From assembly GCF_000004195.4 (NCBI RefSeq), contig NC_030684.2, forward strand, positions 69,113,392 through 69,177,391: 64,000 nt of DNA, read 5' to 3'. Origin of the DNA: Xenopus tropicalis. Taxonomy: Eukaryota; Chordata; Amphibia; Anura; Pipidae. Every line of letters starts with the position of its first letter. Position 1 is the stretch's first letter. Under the pieces are notes generated by a model. The model did not search any database. It saw only the letters and a list, made by a program, of their open reading frames with translations, and was not told where the DNA came from. This document shows, one piece after another, positions 1-12,304 of this stretch. A program made the translations under genes and the position numbers.

Positions 1-610
1 GGATCCCCCCTACACTCCAACTTTCTCATGTAGCTACACCCGAAGCTACTGCTTCAGCCTGAGTGCAGGCATATGGAGCGAAAATGCTAAAGTATACACT
101 TTGGCACCAAAATCCACTATGTGAGCCTATAGCCAGGCAAAGGCAGTGGCTCCAGTTGCAGCTTGAAGATTGTAAAGCAGTTGACTTGGGAATAATAGTG
201 CAACATCATCTGGAGAGCTTCCACAATAGATGAAGCTCTAATTATATTCTACAGCTCCCTTATATTTGCCTGAAGAATTTTGCAAATAACTTTCAGTGCA
301 GATGTGCAGACCAGTCTGGCCACAGTATGCCCCCCCCTTCCAATATGCCTTGAAAAATTGGAAGGTTTTGGGAAAAACCATGCACTTCTTGCACACAGTG
401 TGCCCTTAATATAATATAATTGTAGCTCTCATATATACTAATATTAATTTGAGAGTGTTGTCAACAAAGCTGCTCCCCTTTGCACCCCTTGAGCTCTGTG
501 TTCCTAAGATACTAAGCCTACACCTGACATGGTTTGTATGCTACTATTAATCCTCTCTAGATAATTGACCTTCGACTCTTCCACTACCCAAAAGATTAGT
601 AGCACACTAA

Positions 611-1063
611 GGGGCACATTTACTAACCCATGAACGGGCCGAATGCGTCCGATTGTGTTTTAATTTTGCGATTTTTTCGTATTTTTTGCGATTTTTTTCG
701 GCTTCTTTACGTTTTTTGCGAAAAAACACGAGTTTTTCGTAGCCATTACGAAAGTTGCGCAAAGTCGCGAATTTTTCGTAGCGTTAAAACTTGCGCGAAA
801 CGTCGCGCCTTTTAAGTTTTAACGCTACGAAAAAGGCGCGACTTTGCGCGCAAGTGTTAACGCTACGAAAAAATCGCGACTTTGTGCAACTTTCGTAATG
901 GCTACGAAAAACTCGCGTTTTTTCGCAAAAATCGTAAAGATGCCGAAAAAATCGCAAAAAATACGAAAAAGTCGCAAAAAATACGAAAAAGTCGCAAAAT
1001 GTTCGTTTCCAATCGGAATTTTTCCAATTCGGATTCGAAATCGTGTCTTAGTAAATCAGCCCC
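611..1063. repeat. Foldback (long inverted repeat) element, family F copy 1
   Basis: The ends are mirror images: GGGGCACATTTACTAA at the left and the complement of GGGGCTGATTTACTAA at the right. The interior folds back on itself around about 815, with many short blocks of the type TACGAAAAA and GTCGCAAAA. Other copies lie at 8402-8604 and 25255-25717. The arms yield mirror-image open frames on both strands (for example 844-1107 + and 902-1153 -), which are artefacts of the palindrome and not genes. Confidence 0.85.
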
Positions 1064-1154
1064 TAAGTATGTCCCACCAATGTGATAACTTGCTCCCTGA
1101 CTGCTAATTTCCCTGCATGTTAAGTCACCAGCATTTTGGGAAACAAATAGCAAT

Positions 1155-1712
1155 AAAACCAGGAATACCTAATATAAATATGGCTAGAAATGCTGTATTT
1201 TATATACTGAACTTACTGCACCAGGCTAAAGGTTCAGCATCTCTAGAACAGTAATGAGACCTTCAAATGTGTTAGAAGTGTCTGCGACACTCACATACTC
1301 AGTGTGCACTGAGCAGCTGTTGAGAAGCTGAGCTTAGGGGTCATTGCAAATTATCAAGCAGAAAATGAGGTTTGCCTTGCCTTTGCTGATTATTAAATTA
1401 TGATGCTAATTGCACTGGTTTCAGAGTGTAGTAATTATCTGTATTAATTACTAATCAGCCTTATATTATGATATTTATATTCTGTATATACAGTAAATTG
1501 TTAGTTGGTCCCTAAGCTCAATAAGTGACAGCAGCATAGACAATGTGCAGTGAATCAGCAGAAAAGAAGATGGGGAGCTACGGGGGCATTTTTGGGGGCA
1601 TTTTTGGGGGCACAGATCTTCCCTGCTAAAAGGCTGTGGTTGCCTTGAACTGGCACAGAAGCCCAACATAACGGTAGTATAAATGCATTATTAATTTAGT
1701 TTTCCTTTTTAG
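1155..1712. repeat. Miniature TTAA-type element, inverted copy of 13477-14083
   Basis: The segment containing GCTGTTGAGAAGCTGAGCTT and the AAGATGGGGAGCTAC block reappears in the opposite orientation at 13477-14083. The right end reads TTTAGTTTTCCTTTTTAGG, a decayed form of the TTTCCTTTAA end of the other copy. The left boundary is approximate. The frame 1475-1669 on the - strand is a shadow of this repeat. Confidence 0.7.
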
Positions 1713-1863
1713 GATTACCTTTTTTATTACATATGTTTTAAGTCAAATTAGCAGAAAGCATAAACTGGAATTCCTACCATCCCTCTCACTCAAGATATGC
1801 ACTTGCCGCAATGCTAGCATGACTGTTATTTATTCATGTGTTCCTGTCTGATTTTATGTAAAG

Positions 1864-2001
1864 ATGGAAGAGGAAATGAGTTTCAGTGCCGACTACCTTT
1901 TTCTGAGAAGAATACAGAAATGCATGAAGGGGGACAATGTTGATCCAACATTGTTGAACTGCAAGGAGGTGCTGGCTAAATTCCGCCAACTCATATCTGA
2001 G
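1864..2001 (+). CDS. CD40LG: CD40LG exon 2: CD40 ligand extracellular stalk
   Basis: CD40 ligand is a trimeric type II membrane cytokine of the TNF family, made by activated T cells; it engages CD40 on B cells and antigen-presenting cells. This exon is 138 nt (46 codons, phase 0 at both ends) and begins right after an AG at 1862-1863. It contains DYLFLRRIQKC and the diagnostic LLNCKEVLAKF, matching mammalian DFVFMKTIQRC..LLNCEEIKSQF in the stalk. The donor is GAG|GTACAT. The two cysteines of this stalk segment are kept. The ATG at 1864 is an internal methionine and not the start: the initiator, cytoplasmic tail and membrane segment are encoded by an exon before the window. The exon boundaries agree with human exon 2. 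Confidence 0.93.
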
Positions 2002-5000
2002 GTACATTCAATCTTTAGTTTTAAGGTGACAGGGTGCTGTGAGAAGGAGTTCTTGTAGGAAGAACTTGCAATGTGTGGTTAGCATATTTTGTAAATTCTT
2101 TCCGCTTGCAGAGTGGAATATGCATCTAAGTCACACTTTTAAGTAGCGTGACTGTGTAGGATGACTAAATGTGCAGTTTGGTTAACACTTAGGTTGCTTT
2201 ATTGTGAAATATCAAAGGGCCAATCCAATGGCACAAATGTGAAAGGATTAAAACTCTTAAATATAGTAGGAAGTGCACTTTATATTTGCTTTTATTATCT
2301 TAAATAGAGCAATATTGTGTCCACATAAGCATGTTTACAATTATTTTTTCAATGTATTTTATTTTGTCTTTTTTAATGATGCATCTTTAGTTTTTGACTC
2401 TTTCCTATGACCTTTAATACTATAATGCTATAATGTTGCTGGGCCTATCTGGGAATCATATTGAGGCTACATTTTTACTCCACAGTTTGCAGCATATTTG
2501 TTTCTAATTATGTGAGTTGTTTTACAGACTATAATATATCAAAGTTTCCTAAGTTTTCAACAATGATTTGACACATTTACTAACTTGGGGCATCGATAGC
2601 AAACATCAATTTATATTAATCCCTTAACTGGGATGAACAGGTCACACTGACATTATTTTATGGTGCAGCATTGTAGGAAAGGATGTATGTTAAATGGGAT
2701 AATCACAAATCTGAGTTGTAAAGTTACAAATGAGGAGTGTTATTTGCCAGAAAATGCTCGACAAATTTAAAACCATCTGGCACCTGTAAAATAAAAGTTA
2801 CAAAGTAGATTCAATAGCTGTGAAAACTGTTGTCATTTGGTCACAGATAGTTATAGCTCCCCAAATGCTGCAGACATACTTGCTTGTGTGATCTACCTCT
2901 AATGATCTGGTTCTCACGTGAGGGCAAAGAAACACTCGCAGATTCTTCATTATTCTAACATTATAGTGTTTGATAGAAAGTATTATGTTGCTGGTTCTCA
3001 TATTCCCTGGTTTATTATCTGCTGCTAAGGGGTTGTGTTTCCTTCTGGGCACATGATTCAGCAGGGTAATGAGGTTACTGGCCAGTTCCTGGGCCAGTTG
3101 ACTGGGTTGATATACCAGGGTGGTGTAGCTGTGTCATTTATTTGTCTCTGGTTATGCAGTGAAAGAAAGGAATTCTTATTGATTGCTTTCTCTCTCTAAT
3201 TTCAGTTATATGCTACTAAGATTTTGCAGCATAAACTGTGCCCATGAGCTCTTGTTACTGACTTGTTAGTGGGCAGGGACTTGAGATATAGTGAGATGAC
3301 AGGAGAAAGTGCTATTTGTGATGGAGAGAAGTCTATACAGTATGCTGACAGAATGTATGTTATGTTGTGAGAAGGTGCAATTTACATAGCATGGTGTCTG
3401 GTGTGTCATTCAGGAGGTTCAGAAGAGAGATGCAGAAGTGTTGCTATAGCTTTTTCCTCGATAACCGAACATGGCCCCATGACCAAAGCTTTTTGGTCTG
3501 GCTAAAGCATAAGGTTAATAAAGTAACTAGTGACTTCATAACAATAAGCTTTGCTCCCAGAATTAGTTCTAATGGACTCATTTAGTAATGGATCCTTAAG
3601 TGCAGTCATGGTAAAATGTTATTTAGATATTTGTTTCATTCTAATGCAGCCTTCTCACTGTAAAAAAAAACTGTAGGGTTATAGGAGGAGATAAGGAAGG
3701 TTTTAGACAGTCAGCTTGACCACAATGAAACCTTAGGTAAAACTGACACTGCTAGATGACTAAAATCTTCACATAACAAGGAAAACCAAAGTGAGAGGGA
3801 AAATATCTGAACTGAAATTTTAATATTTCCATTAGAATAGTCAAATAGTTGCATTCTTGACTATAAGGAAAAAAGTTTTGAATCAAAATGTAATCCAAAC
3901 ATTGTAGCCTACCCCCAAAGTATTCCACCTTCTACTTCCACAAGCACGGTTCACTAACGAATGTGACTCATGGCTCGATGGAGATTTCCTTTGTCGCGAG
4001 TAGAACACAACTGAACTGCTGGAACATAGTATGCATCACTGTAGCAGAGGCAGTAAATGGAAATGAAAAAGGAAGATCATGAGTGCCTAATAACCAAGAT
4101 AAAGAATCTCATGTACTGGCACTTGGTGGAAACATGAATGCTTTTAAGAACAAGCAAATGTATTAACAACATCAATCTATTGCAGGCCAGTGCTATAAAA
4201 TTCATACTGGTTATTATATGGTCAAAAAACACTGACTGACTTTTGTAAGGTCAAATACAAAAAGTGTATATATTAAGCCTTAGTTATCTTCATTTAAATG
4301 AAAAAAACATTAATAACGCTTTCTTTATAGTCCATACTGTATCCTGTAGAAGGTATCTTTCCTTTTATAAAGCACACATCATGTTTTTATTAATATGACT
4401 GAATCTTTTCCCAACCTAACTGATGGTGTCAGATACATGTGCTGCTCTGTTAAACATCCATGGTGGCCCATACTTGGTGTTGGGTGCAAAGGGTTCTTAA
4501 ATCCAAAATTCTCTTAATCTCACATTACCACAGAATTATGTAAATATTCCTTTTAAATTCTATTAATCCTATTTTCTTTAAACCTGCTATGTAGTGGACT
4601 AAATACATCACTTTGAGTCCCTTCAAACTTTGGAATACTATGCACAAATGTATTCCCAGAGTAAAATCAAAAAATCTTTTCTTACCCATGAATAGCACTG
4701 TTATTAATACAGGTATGGGATCCATTATCCGGAAACACATTATCCAGAAAGGTCCGGATTAAGGGAAGGCCATCTCCCATAGACTCCATTTTAATCATAT
4801 AATTCAGATTTTTAAAAATGATTTAGTTTTTCTCTGTAATAGTAAGATAGTACCTTGAACTTTATTGGAAGAAAAACATGTCTAGTCGGTTTAATAAATG
4901 TTTAAATGATTTTTTAGTAACCTTAAGGTATGGAGATCCAAATTCTGGAAAGACCTCTTATCTGGAAAACGCCAGGTCCTGAGCAATCTGGATAACTGGT

Positions 5001-6155
5001 CCCATATCTGTATCACTACATTTTCAATCAGTGTTTAAGAATAGAGATCCATCTGTCACCATGTGCACTGGCAACTGTGCTTTTTATTTGATAATATCAG
5101 AAGCTGCAACAGGCAGATATTTATGGGAATTTTGCAAGAAGTTTATTTATAGGTGCTTTTGTTGCCCACTGGGAGCACAATTTCTTCCATTGCCTTTAAA
5201 GAGAATTGGAGCTAGCATTGGCAGTTTTGCCTTATTCTTCATTCAGTAAAATACTAGACCGTTTTTCTTCCAGCAGTTCTATTAGCCCAAAGCAGAACAG
5301 TGGTAGCAGCATAGAAACATGGAGGTGCTTCCAGTTCATTCAGCCATATCCTTCAGGAGAGGTGTCAGTGAGAGCTGTTATCTTGCTGCCAGTCTTACAT
5401 TCTGACTGATTCTGCATGAGGAGTGCTATTTATTGCTGTACTTTAAAAACAGCATGTTTCCCCACCATAACAGTAAATTAAAAAAAATAAATACAAGTCA
5501 AAATATTTGTTAATAGTATCCATTAAGTCAGTGAACATATGGTGTGCCTAAATTAGAAATAGTAATTGCCCACCAAGGCTAGTAATCCAAGCAAAAGTGG
5601 AACACAATGTACAAGTATGCAGCTGTATGGGGAGATTGCTTAAGCGGAAAGTGTTGTGAAAATAATCTTTGCAACGGTTTTTCTGTGAGCACTTGAGTTG
5701 CAGTGTATCACAAATGAAAAATTATTCACAAAGAGGACAAATTGTTTGCACTGAGTATTTTTCCCCACCAGCGTGTTTACATCATACTGGGCATGATTAT
5801 ATATATATTTCTTCTCCTAGAAAACAAGTTATTCATTTTACTCTTCCTTACCTCCCATTCCGTATCCCTTGAGTTTAACTATATTGCACTGACCAGTGCT
5901 AGAAATGTTAAATTAACCTGAAGTACCAGGTGCATCAAAGTTGCTGACAGCAGTTGTTCAGTAAGAATGCTCCAAATTCCGTATTTGAATGAATAACTCT
6001 CCAGCCCAGATGTCAGCCCTTGTTTTTAGGAGACTTTACTAATATGGCCATCTAAATATATTATTGTGCAATAAACTGAAGGTTTCATTAGATGTATTTA
6101 TAAAAGTGCCATTAGTCTATGACTGGTATTAACAACTACATATTCTTCATTTCAG
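2002..6155 (+). other. CD40LG intron 2
   Basis: AT-rich intron. The only repeat clearly delimited is the inverted-repeat element at 4708-5012. Nothing else that looks coding or structured was seen; the small open frames here have no family resemblance. Confidence 0.75.
4708..5012. repeat. Xenopus-type inverted-repeat element (GGTATGGGATCC..TTATCCGG)
   Basis: The left end TACAGGTATGGGATCC pairs with the right end GGTCCCATATCTGTA. The interior has the familiar run CCATAGACTCCATTTTAAT and TTTTTCTCTGTAATA. A more decayed copy lies at about 23740-23960. I recognise this family as abundant in Xenopus genomes, which supports the species call. Confidence 0.88.
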
Positions 6156-6201
6156 ATCATCAAAACAGACACGCCAGGAGAAAAACTCGAATATCTTAAA
6201 G
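6156..6201 (+). CDS. CD40LG: CD40LG exon 3: stalk segment
   Basis: A 46-nt exon between the acceptor TTCATTTCAG and the donor AAAG|GTAGAA, read from phase 0 to phase 1, encoding IIKTDTPGEKLEYLK plus one base. The residues are weakly conserved, as is usual for this membrane-proximal stalk. The identification rests on position, on matching the exon-3 phases of the human gene (0 in, 1 out), and on the five exons joining into one open frame with no stop. No other ORF is possible for so short an exon, so transcript evidence would be the firm test. Confidence 0.82.
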
Positions 6202-6922
6202 GTAGAAAATGCTTGCCAAATAAAATGCAGATGACTATTATATGACTTTTGGATTATTATTATGAATTGGAGATGTAAGAATATGGTGATGTTGCTCACT
6301 GCATATTATCTTTTTACAAATTCAAATGTATAAATATATACATATATGCAAAATACACAAGAGCCATGAATATCCTGTAAATGATATTCTTATAAACAAT
6401 GCTTGGTGAAGATATCCGTTATAATGAGTGCTAAGTGATGTCATTTCTGCCACAAGACTCACTGAAACTTGTGTATTATAATAAATAACGTACCCCCTGT
6501 TGTAAAATATGAGAATATTAGAAGTCACCTCAGAGTTGGGCTTGTGCTTTTATATGGTTACAGAACTCCTTGGTGGCTTATAATATTCTTATATTTTACA
6601 ATACAGGGTACATTATATACTGTATTAAATAAACCCCTGAAGAAATGCTCTCTAGTGGGCTGAAACATTGGTTCTTAGTATAATGCACTATGACGCATGT
6701 GTGTGTAAATGTTGCCACAACATTGGTATCATCATGTTGGCAACATGATAACAAAAAAGTATATATTTTTGACTAAAATATATAGATTATATAGAGTGTT
6801 CATGCACTGATTTATAACATGGGAGCTAAAGTTCACATGTTAAGTTGCAGATAGTAGCCAGTCAGCAATTTGTTTTGAGCTGTACAGTACAAGTTACAGA
6901 ATGAAAGGAAAGACCTGATTAG

Positions 6923-7325
6923 TAGGGATGTAGCGAACATCGCCAAAAATGTTCGCGGACCCGTTCGCGGACTTTCGGCAAAACTCGCGAATATTCGCGA
7001 ACTTTGCGAACCCCATAGACTTCAATGGGAAGGCGAACTTTAAAACCTAGAAAAGCCATTTCTGGCCAGAAAACTGATTTTAAAGTTGTTTAAAGGGTGC
7101 CACGACCTGGACAGTGGCATGCAGGAGGGGGATCAAGCAAAAATTTCTCTGAAAAATACTTTGTAAAAAAAACGGCAAAAAAAAACGCCAAAAAATAATG
7201 CCAAAAAAAAAAACGCGGCGAACCCAAAATGGCGAACATCGCCGAAAGTTCGCGAATTTGCGGACTTGCGAACACCCGATGTTCGCGCAAATTAGTTCGC
7301 CGGCGAACAGTTCGCTACATCTCTA
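6923..7325. mobile_element. hAT-like miniature transposon with 8-bp target duplication
   Basis: The 16-bp terminal repeats TAGGGATGTAGCGAAC (left) and its near-perfect complement (right, one mismatch) bound a 403-bp element. It is flanked on both sides by the 8-bp direct repeat CTGATTAG (6915-6922 and 7326-7333). Eight-base target duplications and TAGGG-type ends point to the hAT superfamily. There is no transposase; the open frame on the - strand at 7090-7290 is not recognisable. Confidence 0.9.
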
Positions 7326-8401
7326 CTGATTAGTTGCTACTGACAACACCAGTTGAATCCAACTGGGTTTCTGTTCATTGAATATGACTACTGTTATCCA
7401 TTCCCATCAGTACTTGCCTAGTAAAGCTTGCAATCTAAGTTTCCTACACATTGCAGGCAATTTTTTCAAGACCTTATTAACTTGTCCATATACTTTTAGA
7501 GTGAATATAAAACCATAAACCCTTACAAACAGAAGGAAAACATTCAAACTCCTTGCCAATAATCTTGTCAATGTAATTGTACCCAGTACCTTAACTCTAA
7601 CCACTGCACCACTATGCCCGCCAATCGCCCATCTTACCCTACTAACCAACATTATCAGTGCAATAGATACATTGTTTTTCTAAAAAAAAAAGTTCCCATT
7701 GTTAACATTCTTTCAATGTGCTTATCATATATTTTTATTTATTTTTTAATGAGGGTGCAACTAAAACTTGACTAAGTTGACAAAACACATGCTAAAACCA
7801 CTCCTACTGATGGGTAATATAAAAATATTGTCGTATTGGTTTAATCTGAATAATGAGTTACAAACAATTTATCATTGCTTTCTAGACTAGTGAAATAATT
7901 AGAAGAGCAGAGGGTATGGTTGGGAAGGTTAGTCAGTTTAAGTAAATAGGACCCTGCGGAGGATGCCGGAAGCAGTAAAACACAACACTTTGATGTGGGG
8001 GCTATTAATAAAACATAACAAAGAGCTTATCACTATAAGGATCTGGCGGTTTAAACATTTCCCTAAAAGCAAATGTATCTTGAGTGACCACAGGCACGGT
8101 GGCTATGGTGGGAGAGTTAAATATAGCATATTTGGCTTCATGGTAGCATACTGGGTGAGTGCTGTACCACCCTTGTAAGAATTTGAGTCAGAAAGGAGTG
8201 TTTAAGACAGATATTATACCTGTGTAATTGGCAGGTCAAAGTGAGAGATGAATTTGAGAAATGAAAGCTTTGAATTTGCTTGTGGTGAGCAAGCTCCTGT
8301 GATGTGCCCCAAGCAGATACTCCAGCACATCATGGCTTGCAGGCTATTGCACACAGTTGATCATGTCATTTATTTTTATTTCCAATGCTCAGCCTAGACT
8401 T

Positions 8402-8604
8402 AGGGGCTGATTTACTAATCAAAAAAAATGCGACAATTCGCGCAAGTCGTAACGCTACGAAAAAGTTGTGACAATTTGCGAAAAAGTCGTAATGGCTACG
8501 AAAAAGTCGCAACAATTTACGAAAAAATCGCAAAATACCGATCATTACGAAAAAAACGCATTCGGACGCTTTTCGGACGTTCGTGTATTAGTAAATGTGC
8601 CCCT
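8402..8604. repeat. Foldback element, family F copy 2 (short)
   Basis: GGGGCTGATTTACTAA at the left pairs with TTAGTAAATGTGCCCC at the right. The interior has the same GTCGTAACGCTACGAAAAAG blocks as the copies at 611 and 25255, but the central palindrome is largely missing, so this is a shorter derivative. Confidence 0.82.
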
Positions 8605-8965
8605 TAGTATAGCACGCTTTACATGTAAGTCCTGTAGATGAACATTGATTATTATTTTTTTTACTTTTTTGGACTGAATGGCTGCCTACCACTATTCTGC
8701 CATACCAAACACACCAGTTGTACCAGTGCAGTGCAACAGTGCATAATATTTTAGTTACTTTTTATTTTTTTGGTGTTACTGTTCCTTTAATACAATAGTT
8801 TGAAAAACTGAACAAAACAATCATATGTTCCATTTTCAGTTATAGGTACTTGATACAACTAACAACGTAATTATATTTATGTGGCTATTCAATGAGTAGA
8901 CAAAGTGTTGTGACCTGAAATGTATTGATAAGTTATGTTAATAAATATAACTCTGTTTTACACAG

Positions 8966-9019
8966 ATCCAAATGTTTCCACAGACAAGCCTAAAGATAAC
9001 GACAACCTACCAAAACAAG
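8966..9019 (+). CDS. CD40LG: CD40LG additional stalk exon (54 nt)
   Basis: A 54-nt exon between the acceptor TTTTACACAG and the donor CAAG|GTATTA, phase 1 at both ends, encoding DPNVSTDKPKDNDNLPKQ. It is very polar and adds 18 residues to the stalk between the exons at 6156 and 11774. The human gene has no exon at this place (human exon 3 is followed directly by the IAAHV exon), but as I remember it the chicken protein has extra stalk residues here, so mammals may have lost the exon. Being symmetrical, it could be skipped without changing frame. It carries no cysteine and no NXS/T site (NVST starts with N-V-S, a possible glycosylation site). Confidence 0.75.
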
Positions 9020-11773
9020 GTATTATTCGTTATGTAAATGATTTAAATAAATAGACCTGATTCCTCTTGTGCTGGGCATGCCTTTTTCACATCTTTATTA
9101 AAGGTTACTAGAGAGAAAAGTAAGAGTGAATCAGCAAGTAATAATAAAGTTGTACAGTGTTTAAGTCAAAGTTTGGAAAAACAAAGAAAAGAGAGCGTTC
9201 TCTAACTGTTAGATATAAAGAATGCGGCCTTCTGAAGTTCATGACAGTTATTCATCAGGCATAAGATATTAAAGATGTTAGATCTGTGAAATCAGTTAGC
9301 CAGTAAATGCTACCACATTCCATGGAGAACAGTTATTAATAAAACAAGGTGATTGAATCCAATCATTTATTAGTCTCTGCATATCACTTATGCTTTTCAC
9401 AGAGCAGGGGATGAGGACATTTGGCCTCCATTTATTTAATATTTCTCTAGTTTAAATTACACAACATTACCTACCAATACATTTTGTAATAGGTCAGACA
9501 GACTTAGCAGGAATACATTTACGTGGCAATTACATTTAAGCAAAATCAAAACTTTTCTGCTGCGTTGCCCAGGACGATCTTCAATAAAGCAGCCCCTGTG
9601 TGTGCAGATACCCGAGCAAGTGTTGGTTCATGCGTGTGCATACAAAATTACCTGTACATATCACAATTTACTGTGTGTAGCAGTATCATAACTTTTGCTC
9701 ACAGGTGATATTATACAGATGCATAGAGATACACACACGTAACAGAGAGAGATACTAAGCTACTAAGAGAGTGACAAAAAAACTCTCATTTTCACATACT
9801 AAGACACCACTGCATTGTGAATACAACAAACATCCTGTTTGTTTCCTCTAGAAATCTGTCATTAAATGCAGAATTTGTAAGTGGAAAGTTTAGTCATTTA
9901 AAACAAAGTATGTATTAATTTATAAAAAAAAAAAGAACAAAAATTAGTTTCTTTATTTCCTGTAGTGTTTCTGCTCATAATTACTCAAAAGGTATACTTA
10001 GATATGTAAAAATCATTTAGCAGTGGTAATGGCATGAATAGTATGAATATATATATAACATTTAATAAATGAACCTACTGGGGAAACATTTCTCTTTACA
10101 CAGTTAATATTTGTGAATTTTTTAAGACTCAATTGAATGAGTTGTATATTTTTCCATGAGATAAGATGGTGAATGAGGCACTATATACTTTTACTTATTT
10201 GCAAAACATATAACATACAGTACATACAAGGGAATAAATGTTTGCAGGAAGGAAGCACTATTTGCATTGCATGTATATTTCCTGTTAATGTTTTTTTTCT
10301 ATAGCAAACTTCAATTTGTTGCATGTATATGATTATTTGTCTGCTTTTCTAATATGCAAGAACTGCTTCACTTAAAAGGGAACTATAAGAACATTTATGA
10401 TGTCAAACTCCCTTTGTATACTCAATTAATAAAATTTGAACCCTTTTCAAGATCAGGTGAGGTACTGAGCTGAAGTAAAGTTTTAGCCATTCTGTAAGGA
10501 GGGCACTAGTCTTTAAAAAAGCTTTAGTACCAGAGACAGTGCTCTTTGCTAATCATTAAATAGAAACTAGCCCCAACAGCAACCCCATGGAGCAGAAGAA
10601 TGTGCTGCTCGGGGTGGGGTGGTTAGGAACTTACGTTGGAATGATCATCGTTGGAGAAAGCCAGTGCAACACTAAGGGGCAGATTTATCAAAATGTGAAT
10701 TCAGAGCGTAATACATAAAAACCTCACCCATGTTCTATTCATTCCTATGGGATTTTTAGAAGCATATTTATCAATGGCTGAAAGTTAGAACTCACAATTT
10801 GATAAATACGACTTTAATAAACCCATAGGAATGAATAGAACGTGGGTGAGTTTTGATGTATTAAGCTTTAAACTCACATTTTGCTAAATCTGCTCGTAAG
10901 TGAGCACAGGCCCAGAAAGGAAGATAAATACTGATTAAGCATACGTACATTACAGTAGGACAGACAAATGCTCAATAAGTGCTGACCAAGCATGGAAGAC
11001 ATTCACAAACTGGATATATAGTATAGACCCATAAAAACAGTCAGATAATAAGAACAGTTCCTGCTGAGGATCAAAGTTTCATAAGCATATTTCCAGTAAA
11101 GATGTTCATGTATGAATAGAGATCTGGTTAGGCAGCTTGTTAAATTTTGACCGTACTGACCATACTTTTCAGACTGCTAATCCTGCAATCCTAGTGGACT
11201 GGAAATGATCTGCTATTAGAAAGTTTCCATGGGCTGGATGAAGGGTAAAGGGAGTTGCATTCATGCAGCTCCTCTTAACCTTCTTCTGCTCTAATGGTTC
11301 AGGTGGTTGGCCAGAACAAATGGAAAAATGTAAAGGTGGCTATGCATCTGTATAGTGCTTCATACAGTATCCATCCAACCAGAGGACAAATTGGTCAAAT
11401 ATGGTACGGGTTGGCCCAGGTATGACCATCTTGAGTAAAACAGCTTAACACAGTACAGTGAGAAAAGTTGTAGAATGTAAGAAAAGGAGTCACAATAAGG
11501 AAAACAACTAAATACTGAGTGAGGACAGGCACACTAAGTAAATATGTTGAGTTCTGGTAGGGCACAGACATAGTGAAACAGTGAAATACTGAGTGGACCG
11601 AACCCAAAAGGTAAATTAGTTGATAAAGAGTGCCATGTAGGAGGTGAGTACAGTGCCAGTAAGTTCAATTTGGAGTGATCAGAGCCCAAGAAAGGCAGAT
11701 TTCACAAACTACAAAAATGTTGACTCAGCATATTGTGACATGTTTAAATCATTAAATATGTTCTTAATTGCAG
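9020..11773 (+). other. CD40LG intron 4
   Basis: AT-rich. Holds one inverted-repeat element (10676-10895). Apart from that nothing was recognised. Confidence 0.7.
10676..10895. repeat. Short inverted-repeat element (GGGGCAGATTTAT ends)
   Basis: GGGGCAGATTTATCAAAATG at the left pairs with TTTGCTAAATCTGCTC at the right. Inside, ATTCATTCCTATGGG and CCCATAGGAATGAATAG are mirror blocks, giving nearly the whole element as one hairpin. It resembles the other GGGGC..ATTTA-ended foldback elements of the window but shares no interior with them. Confidence 0.82.
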
Positions 11774-11833
11774 AATCAGAACAGCCGGTGATTGCGGCAC
11801 ATCTTGTGGGAGAAAAAAGCAACAACAAAGAAG
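11774..11833 (+). CDS. CD40LG: CD40LG exon encoding the start of the TNF-homology domain
   Basis: A 60-nt exon, phase 1 at both ends, between the acceptor TTAATTGCAG and the donor GAAG|GTATGT. It encodes ESEQPVIAAHLVGEKSNNKE, matching human QIAAHVISEASSKTT: the IAAH motif is the first beta strand of the TNF fold. Size and phases equal the human exon. In the human protein this region also holds the cleavage site that frees the soluble ligand. The following exon starts with VLQW, again as in human. Confidence 0.93.
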
Positions 11834-12304
11834 GTATGTCAACATCTCTGGAGCACGCTAGTACCTCTAGTTAACTTGTGAGAACTTATTCAGGAGATTT
11901 GGGGACTTACAGAGTCCAACTGGGGGGTGCAGGGCCACTGGGGCTGTACCCCCAAGGGGCCCCTGCCGTGGGCCGACCCCCTCCGACCCAGGGGATTTAT
12001 TTATAACTGGAGATGCATCTTCTCTGATATTACACTAATATAATTGTTTTGCAAAAACCAATAGTAATTATGGATTTAGGGTAGTGGAAACATTTGTGGA
12101 TATAAACTCTGCCTGTAAAATAAGCCTCAAGCAGTATTTCTTTAAAGTTTAAAGCAGATCTGAACCCCAAAAATGAATTGATGTAAACCTACTCAGGGAT
12201 CTTCTATAAGGACATTTACAATTTACATTAATGTTCTATTTTTAGTGGTTTTAGTGGCTTCAGATTGTAGTGCCTTTAGGTAAGTGCTAGTTAGGCACAT
12301 TCTT

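Larger units (their letters stand above)
1..1863 (+). other. CD40LG intron 1 (3' part), with repeats
   Basis: No coding sequence was recognised. The expected first CD40LG exon (cytoplasmic tail plus membrane anchor) was looked for here: no ATG-led hydrophobic segment ending in a splice donor is visible, so exon 1 should lie to the left of the window. The stretch holds a foldback element (611-1063) and a TTAA-type miniature element (about 1155-1712), described separately. The pyrimidine-poor but valid acceptor TTATGTAAAG ends it at 1863. Confidence 0.7.
6202..8965 (+). other. CD40LG intron 3
   Basis: Contains an hAT-like miniature element (6923-7325) and a foldback element (8402-8604). Outside these I see only AT-rich sequence and no coding potential. 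Confidence 0.75.

Noticed and set aside
630..1153. Overlapping open frames on both strands
   Set aside because: They are mirror products of the foldback element 611-1063; the same peptides recur in the copy at 25255-25717.
1864..1866. ATG as the CD40LG start codon
   Set aside because: It directly follows a splice acceptor and aligns inside the stalk; the true start with the membrane anchor must be upstream of the window.
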